Below are positions 58,096-64,000 of a stretch of 64,000 bases of DNA, piece by piece (position 1 is the first letter of the stretch; each line of letters starts with the position of its first letter). The DNA is from Agrypnia vestita (taxonomy: Eukaryota; Arthropoda; Insecta; Trichoptera; Phryganeidae), in the NCBI GenBank assembly GCA_016648135.1, contig JADDOH010023189.1, positions 38,165-102,164 on the forward strand. The letters are read 5' to 3'. The translations under genes and the position numbers were made by a program. The notes beneath the pieces were generated by a model. The model saw only the letters and a list, made by a program, of their open reading frames with translations. It ran no database searches and was not told where the DNA came from.

Positions 58096-58240
58096 GGCCC
58101 GGTTGTTTCAAGTTCGATCAAAGTAAGCGGTCGATTAAAGCATAGATTTTTACGAAAACGGATCGTCTGATTGGTGGAGAACGTAAAAATCTATGCTTTA
58201 AAAGAACGCTTACTTTGATTGAACTTGAAACAACCGGGCC
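58096..58240. mobile_element. Harbinger-type hairpin MITE with TTA target duplication
   Basis: The ends GGCCCGGTTGTTTCAAGTTC and complementary GAACTTGAAACAACCGGGCC are exact over 20 bp. TTA flanks both sides (58093-58095, 58241-58243). 145 bp. It lies just beyond the KIF4 stop codon, within or next to its 3' UTR. Confidence 0.8.
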
Positions 58241-58291
58241 TTAGTCAACAAGAATATAACAAATTTTGTTTGCATCCATGATAAAGGCATT

Positions 58292-61200
58292 TTATTTAAC
58301 TGTTAAATTTGCTGCAATGAGTTGGCGGTCCTGAGAAGGGCGTTTGTTGTGTGAGGAGTACTTATTGTTTTTGGAGGGTGACTCTGATGCAGTATTGTCA
58401 CCGACTGGATTCAACAAACATCAATAATTTAATACCCACACTGAGTAGAATAGGTAGTAGGTGCGGAGCAAATAAAGTAAGTGCACGCTCCCATATCCGG
58501 TGAAAAGTAGGGATCAGGACTGTGTCCCATTCAATAAATATTAATATAAATAAATATAGTGAGCACAGGAGGCACTTTTCACTTTGGCTCTAGTCTCATC
58601 TACAATTGTGTTTCATTATCTTCTATCCTGGATTTCTGCACTTGGCATCAGCGAAAAAAGCAGAGATAGGCGATCCACCCCTAGCAAAATCATAGTTTTT
58701 GTCCTGACTAAGATATACACATTGAAACAGCATTTTTTTATTAGTGTTGCAATGTTGTTACGACAATTAACTTGCTGAGCTGAGTGTCGCAACAAAAATG
58801 TCGAAGTAGCAGGACATTATTTTTAAGGTTTATTTCTTATTATCTCAGTAATGGAGCATTTTAGGCCAAACTTTTACATAACAATTATTGTTCAAAATAT
58901 TATATTGTTCCTATATTTAAGTTGAATTTAGAACAGTCTGTATAATATGAATAAAAAGAGCGGCATTGTTAACAAGAAAAGCATGCATTAATTTAGTAAT
59001 GAGAAAAGCATTAAAAATATTGAACTGTAATCTCACCTAAGCATTGGAATTTTACTGATAGGTTCTAAACTGGGTTCAGTGAATTGGATGCATTTGACAT
59101 TGCATTCTTCTGAAGTATCCATGATATTTGCGCTGCTCGACTGGAAGTAATCACAAAAAATGGTTTATGTTAAGTAATAATTCATATTTTAAAGGTAAAA
59201 TATTAATCATGCAATCGATACATATCATCAGTCTACATATATCTATGAATAGAAATATCTTAGAAAAAGTTGAATCGAGATGGCAGTGAAATTTTTTTTA
59301 AACATTTCAGCCATTTGTCGAAATGTCAGATTTTGGCACGTGCGACTTTAAACACTCACTTGGCTCAACATAACATAAAAAAGTAGAATCTCCCTTATTC
59401 AAACAAAATTTAAGTCAACACACACACACACACACAAAAAATTCGATTCATAATACAAAAATTTCAATTTCATGGTAAGTAATTTTGTTAATTTGAAAAC
59501 CGCTATATTCGAAATTCTAATAATAAAAAGGTTCATAAAGTATATTTGTTTATGAACTGCTCATGAGAGGCGCAGCAACAACAACTAAGTCAGAATGGCG
59601 AGGGGATTTTTGTTTTTTACAGATAAGTAGCCATGGAAAAATCCACGAACACGGCCAACCTTATGTTATTTCCAGTAACTTTTTATAAGTCATATGTTTC
59701 ATAATTAATCTAGTGATAATAAAACGAACAAAAAACACCAGTGAAATAAAATAAAAATTTCATTAAAATATTATTATGGCAGAAAACAGAAAATCCATCT
59801 AGAATGTTCCTGATCAATCTAGCATTTTAAAAATATTTGTGAATTTTACATAATTTGCATTTATATTCAAAATTCATTTAGCTTTCAAATGTTTGGATGC
59901 TTTTTTACCATCTTTGGAAACCATTGACACACTACTTCAGTGTTTCTTATTAGAACCTTATTAATTAATTATGTTATATCGAAATCACATTTTTTCATTG
60001 CGATTTGTTTTCAAATAATTTTCAAATAAACGCGATTCTATTGCTGCTGATCTGTTAACTTAAAATAAAAAAATTATTAATCTTTTATGAAAATATACCT
60101 GATTCTCTAAATCCGAGTTGTCTTTATTCACACAAGAAGTGTTATTGCACTTGCAGCGACTCCCACATGACATGTTGAATTTCCTACAGCTGCAGAGTTT
60201 GCTTCCGCACGTTCCCTTACATGAACATTTGGTTTGTCCGTCGCTGCTCCGCTTGACTGGCACCTGGGTCTTGTTGACTTCTTTCAAAATAGCACGGGAC
60301 TAGAAAAATACCTTTAATTTAGCAAGGATATAGGGGTACAAAACTTGGTAATATAAACTGAATTTCTCCGTACTATATTTATCCAAAATCTAATCTTCAC
60401 CAGATTATAAGATTATTGAGGGATTATTTTTTTATGTGATAAGGTTAATTAACACTGAACGCCACATGTGGCCAAAAGCCAGATAGAAATACCGAGACAT
60501 TATATACATTTTTTGTATTTATCTCAGAAACACTTCAGTGGGATATTGCTGCCTTTGCTTTTATACCCCTCAAATATTAAACCAAAATTTATCAGTGCCA
60601 GACAAACTATACCTTTCCAAATCTTCTCATGATGGGAGTCGCTTTCCAGTCTGGATCATCGTCGTGGTCACTGTCATCGTCCTCATCGTACTCTGAATTC
60701 AAGGAAGCATTGACCAATCTCTCTGAGCTGGACTTCTTGACGATCTTGCGCTGCTTAGATTTCTTTGCTTCTAGCTCTTTATGGAGTTCTTCATTCTCTT
60801 TCTCTAAATCATTCTGTTGGAACCAAATGGAAATTTATCTTTATCACTTGTCATTAGTACGTGTCTTGTATGTTATGTGTGTGTTGACAAAATATCATAT
60901 GCATTGCGTCATTTAAGATGCAACATAGTGTGACTAAGCTTTTGATCAAAACAACTGTGTGGAAAAAATGATTATAATGAAACCAATTCCCAACCACAGT
61001 ACTGTGAGATAACAATATATTAGCAATTCGGGATATATAAACGGGTTAAACATAAATGAGTACATATAACTAATTAAATAGAATTGTGATGTGAAGTCCA
61101 AGCTTAATTAATGCAAGCGATAGACAGGGTGTGAGATAAAGTGCTCCACGTCTCTGACAGACAAATGAACTACAAGTAAAAGTATTTTAAAAATTCAGTT

Positions 61201-62045
61201 AACCTTGATGATTCAAATCCCTTTAATTTCTAAATTTGCGGTAATTTGAAATTGTTGCAACATTTGCCGATGGCACAAGAGTTTAGATTAAGATAAATAA
61301 AAAAAAACTAATCCATAAAAAGTTTTTACAATACTCCCTTTCGCTTTGAATCAGGTTACGTGGCTGTACACGCGTTGGGCTAATTACTCATATAGAATGA
61401 TTCCAATTTGAAAAAAACCATTAAAATTTCTAAAAATCCAAAATTATACTATAATTATTAATTTTTAATGAAGAAAATATTTTATTAAACATATTATATT
61501 TTTCAAAATATACATTACCTTGGCTTTGATAGCATTTTGACTAATTTCTTCAAGAATATTAATTCTTTCCATCAGTTGGTCATTAGGCGTGGAAATATCA
61601 GTTCCATTTAATTGACGCAACAGCGTACAGATCTGTACAAAGTATTCAAAATTTAGTAATAGATATAAGAAACACATTTTATAAATAACATAAAATTACA
61701 AACAAACTGAAGCTTTCAGTATCAATGGATATATTGTATAATTATCCAAAATATTATAAACAAAACCACATACCCTTTCTTCATTTTGTTTTTCGACCTG
61801 AGAGAGTTCCTTTTTATGCTCAAAGTGAAGTTGTTTAAGTTTGTTTTCTAGTTCATTCATTTTGGTAATTGTTTCCTTATGGACCGACTTGAGTTCCTCA
61901 AACTTGGTGTCCTCCTGCATATTTTTATATTTGTAATTTTGCACCTCTCGTTTTGTTTCAATGGCGACTTCAAACAGATATTTCAGCGCGTGCTTAGCTT
62001 CTGACATTGTCTGTACAGTGTCCCATCTAACTTTAGTTTTGTTAT
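58292..62045 (-). CDS. KIF4: Chromosome-associated kinesin KIF4, C-terminal tail exons
   Basis: Exons on the minus strand: 62045-61774, 61632-61519, 60813-60613, 60299-60099, 59140-59037 and a probable last exon 58404-58292. The first joins upstream sequence outside the window and carries RWDTVQTMSEAKHALKYLFE, a conserved KIF4 block before the coiled-coil end. The third is acidic (NSEYDEDDDSDHDDDPDWKA). The fourth encodes the cysteine-rich DNA-binding domain: CSCKGTCGSKLCSCRK, then CGSRCKCNNTSC. In KIF4A this motif coordinates an iron-sulfur cluster and is needed for chromatin and PRC1-linked midzone function. The motor domain is not in the window. The last junction is uncertain: exon 5 ends in phase 2, but the protein-like frame of exon 6 (SESPSKNNKYSSHNKRPSQD) needs phase 1. 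A missed micro-exon or an alternative donor is likely. Confidence 0.85.
59427..59441. repeat. CA dinucleotide microsatellite
   Basis: A short run of CA repeats in a KIF4 intron. Confidence 0.7.
60538..60578 (+). repeat. Single end of the GGGTATAAAAGCAAAGG family
   Basis: GGGATATTGCTGCCTTTGCT followed by TTTATACCCCTCAA is the complement of the terminal repeats at 27577 and 31404. Only one end is present, in a KIF4 intron. Confidence 0.5.
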
Positions 62046-62289
62046 CTAAAATAAAAATACATACATCATTTTAAATAAATATATTGTTAATAAATAAAAA
62101 TGATAGCAAAAATAAATTGAATATGTATTATAATTGTTGGCAGTAAATTGCATTTTTGCTTTTGAAAGTACTTCTGTTTTTTTCTTGATACTGTAGAAAA
62201 GAAGCCCAGATTGGAATTGGAATTATTTGCCAAGAACGGAACAAAGTTTTGTAATGTTCAGTTTGTTAAGGAGACATTAGTAAATATCA

Positions 62290-64000
62290 AAATAAAAGAA
62301 TTTTACCTTCCATTAAAATTCCTATTTTGTTTCCCTCGACGCCTGGAATCCATTATGAGAGAGAACAGCCTGCTGTTTCGCCACCAGACACGCGTTCCTA
62401 CCCCCTCTGATTCCCTGTTTGCGACAATTTATTCCCGCTGGTATCCCTGTTTCCGGTTTCGCCGGCGCAACGGTTTTTCTTTCATATGACTCATAATGCA
62501 CCAGGTAGGGATTACCTGGATTCCAGGCGTCGAGGGAAACAAAATAGGAATTTTAATGGAAGGTAAAATTCTTTTATTTTGTGTTCCGTCTCGACGCCTG
62601 GAATCCATTATGAGAGATCTGTTTGTTATCACATGGTGACCTAGTGGTTCGACGTTATATGTGACTGCCTATATTGGCGTAAAGAGAGGCGCTAATGAGC
62701 TCTGGGGGCATTGTTGCTTGGGGTTATCTACTATCTCTCTTTGGTAGAATTTTCGGAAGGTGATTTCACTTTGCCAGTTTCCCCTTGACAAGATCTCCTC
62801 TATCGGGTAGTTTTCCAGCCAATTCAACGAAGCCACAGCAGAACGAACACTTCCTGGCGTTGCTTCCACTCCAGCCTCTCGTAGGATTGACTTGATCCAA
62901 CCACCTATCATTGTCCGTGAAGCTGGCTTTACTTCACCTGCTGTCGTCACAAATAGTTCTTTCATGTCCGGCTTTCGTCTCGGCTTTGAGAGTGAGACCA
63001 GCTTTCGGATCCAAAACAAGGGGTTGATGTTCCTTTCATCCGATGCGCTCAACCTCCATCCCGATTGTTTGTGTCTTGCCGTGTCAGTCTTCGCTCCAAA
63101 GGCGGGCCATAGCGTGATGGAGTCTCCTTTGTCGATCAATCGGTCCGGAGTGACTCTGAGAAGTGTCAGATCTTGGACTCTTCGCCCAGATGCCATGATG
63201 AGTAGTATGGCCGTCCTCCTTGACACGTCATACAGGCTGTTTCCTTGGCGGGTTTTCACGTAGCCACTCCACCACTACTCGGGGGTTCCAGATAGGGGGT
63301 CTCTCAGTGCATCCACCAGAAACCGAGATGGCTTTAAGGACGTGCCTGACGAGGAAGTTCGAGCTAATCTTATCTGCATCAAGAGCTGGGCCACAGAAGG
63401 ATACGATTGCCGATTTGTGGACCAATATTGTTCGAGGGGCTAGCCCTTCGTGGATGAACAGGTTGGCCCGATATCTTGCCACTGTTGCAGGGGGAGGGTT
63501 ATGAGGTTGGACAGAATGCGTGGTACACCATCGCTGCCACCTATCCCAGGCCGGCTTGTAGGTGTTCAGCGTTGAGCCTCTCCAGCAAGATCTGAACAGC
63601 TGCTGTTCCTCCTGGCTCCAATCCGCTATAGCCTGTTCCCACCCACTGCTATTCTCCAAACTTCCAGTTGGAGGTCCGACACTCTCGGTGGGGGAAACCC
63701 TGTCGACGTATCGATCAGGACGCTCTTCAGATCTCTTACGCTTATTGGCCCTCCCTTTGCTCGTTGTTTGAGATCGGCCCTCCAGAATGTCTTCTCCCAT
63801 CTTGGCACAACTAGGAGAAGGGTGCCTCTTGCCAGGTTCAAGTGCGCCAGTACTCTTGGGACGAGATTCGGCGGCGAAAATACCCAGGCCAGCTCGTAAT
63901 CCCAATGCTGACTGAATGCGTTGAGATAGGAGGCCGAGCAAGCGGTTGAGTCTAGCGACACGTAGTTTGGCACCACATGGGCGGTGGCCGATGCGAAGAG
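62290..64000 (-). mobile_element. DIRS-type retrotransposon, copy 2 (cut by window edge)
   Basis: Begins at the same terminus as copy 1 (AAAGAATTTTACCTTCCATT) and is nearly identical over the visible 1.7 kb, in the same orientation. It includes an inverted terminal repeat, the internal complementary region (about 62510-62620), the recombinase and the end of RNase H. The remainder lies outside. It starts 245 nt upstream of a KIF4 exon, on the sense strand of that gene, so it is probably intronic. Confidence 0.9.
62669..63941 (-). pseudogene. DIRS tyrosine recombinase of copy 2, frameshifted
   Basis: The sequence follows copy 1, but one extra T at about 63240-63243 (CTGTTTCCTTGG versus CTGTTCCTTGG) breaks the frame between LRENPPR and [14 protein letters not shown]. 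Upstream, a G-run is one base shorter than in copy 1 (near 63693). This places the recombinase in frame with the RNase H tail, so the two ORFs would be fused. The active-site Arg and Tyr blocks are intact, and the HxxR position again lacks histidine. Confidence 0.8.

Overview
The window looks like nuclear DNA of an insect. It is AT-rich, its genes carry GT-AG introns, and it is dense with transposons. The order cannot be fixed from the sequence alone. No bacterial operon, true tRNA, rRNA or CRISPR is visible. Six cellular protein-coding genes can be read: two single-exon acid lipases; SMIM20/MITRAC7; the C-terminal part of DNA polymerase epsilon (POLE, 14 exons); SEC13; and an 8-exon coiled-coil DPY30-motif protein. 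A seventh, the C-terminal tail of the chromokinesin KIF4, runs out toward the right edge.

Layout: 1-2.2 kb holds foldback repeats. At 2.2-8.1 kb lie two head-to-head secreted or lysosomal acid lipase genes. At 9.9-13.3 kb is SMIM20 (+ strand), whose second intron holds SINEs and a Harbinger element with its target-site duplication. At 14.4-19.1 kb is a complete but frameshifted DIRS-type tyrosine-recombinase retrotransposon, coding on the minus strand. At 19.8-36.4 kb are the POLE C-terminal exons, with introns full of MITEs, SINEs, a LINE relic, a probable solo LTR and piggyBac-like elements. SEC13 (37.7-39.8 kb) is convergent with POLE. The DPY30-motif gene occupies 42.5-50.5 kb. From 50.5 to 58.3 kb no gene was recognised; the stretch holds repeats, including a 226-bp perfect-arm palindrome nested in a pogo/Tigger-like element. 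At 58.3-62.0 kb are the KIF4 tail exons (minus strand). From 62.3 kb to the end is a second DIRS copy, cut by the window edge.

The genes form no pathway. Their products act in lipid hydrolysis, cytochrome c oxidase assembly, DNA replication, COPII/nuclear pore function, probably the axoneme, and mitotic chromosome mechanics. The main interest is in (i) POLE appearing without its catalytic half, (ii) the DIRS element with its diagnostic internal complementary region and a recombinase lacking the usual HxxR histidine, (iii) transposon ends lying right at a splice acceptor and right upstream of a gene, and (iv) the palindromic retroelement insertion with a hammerhead-like core.
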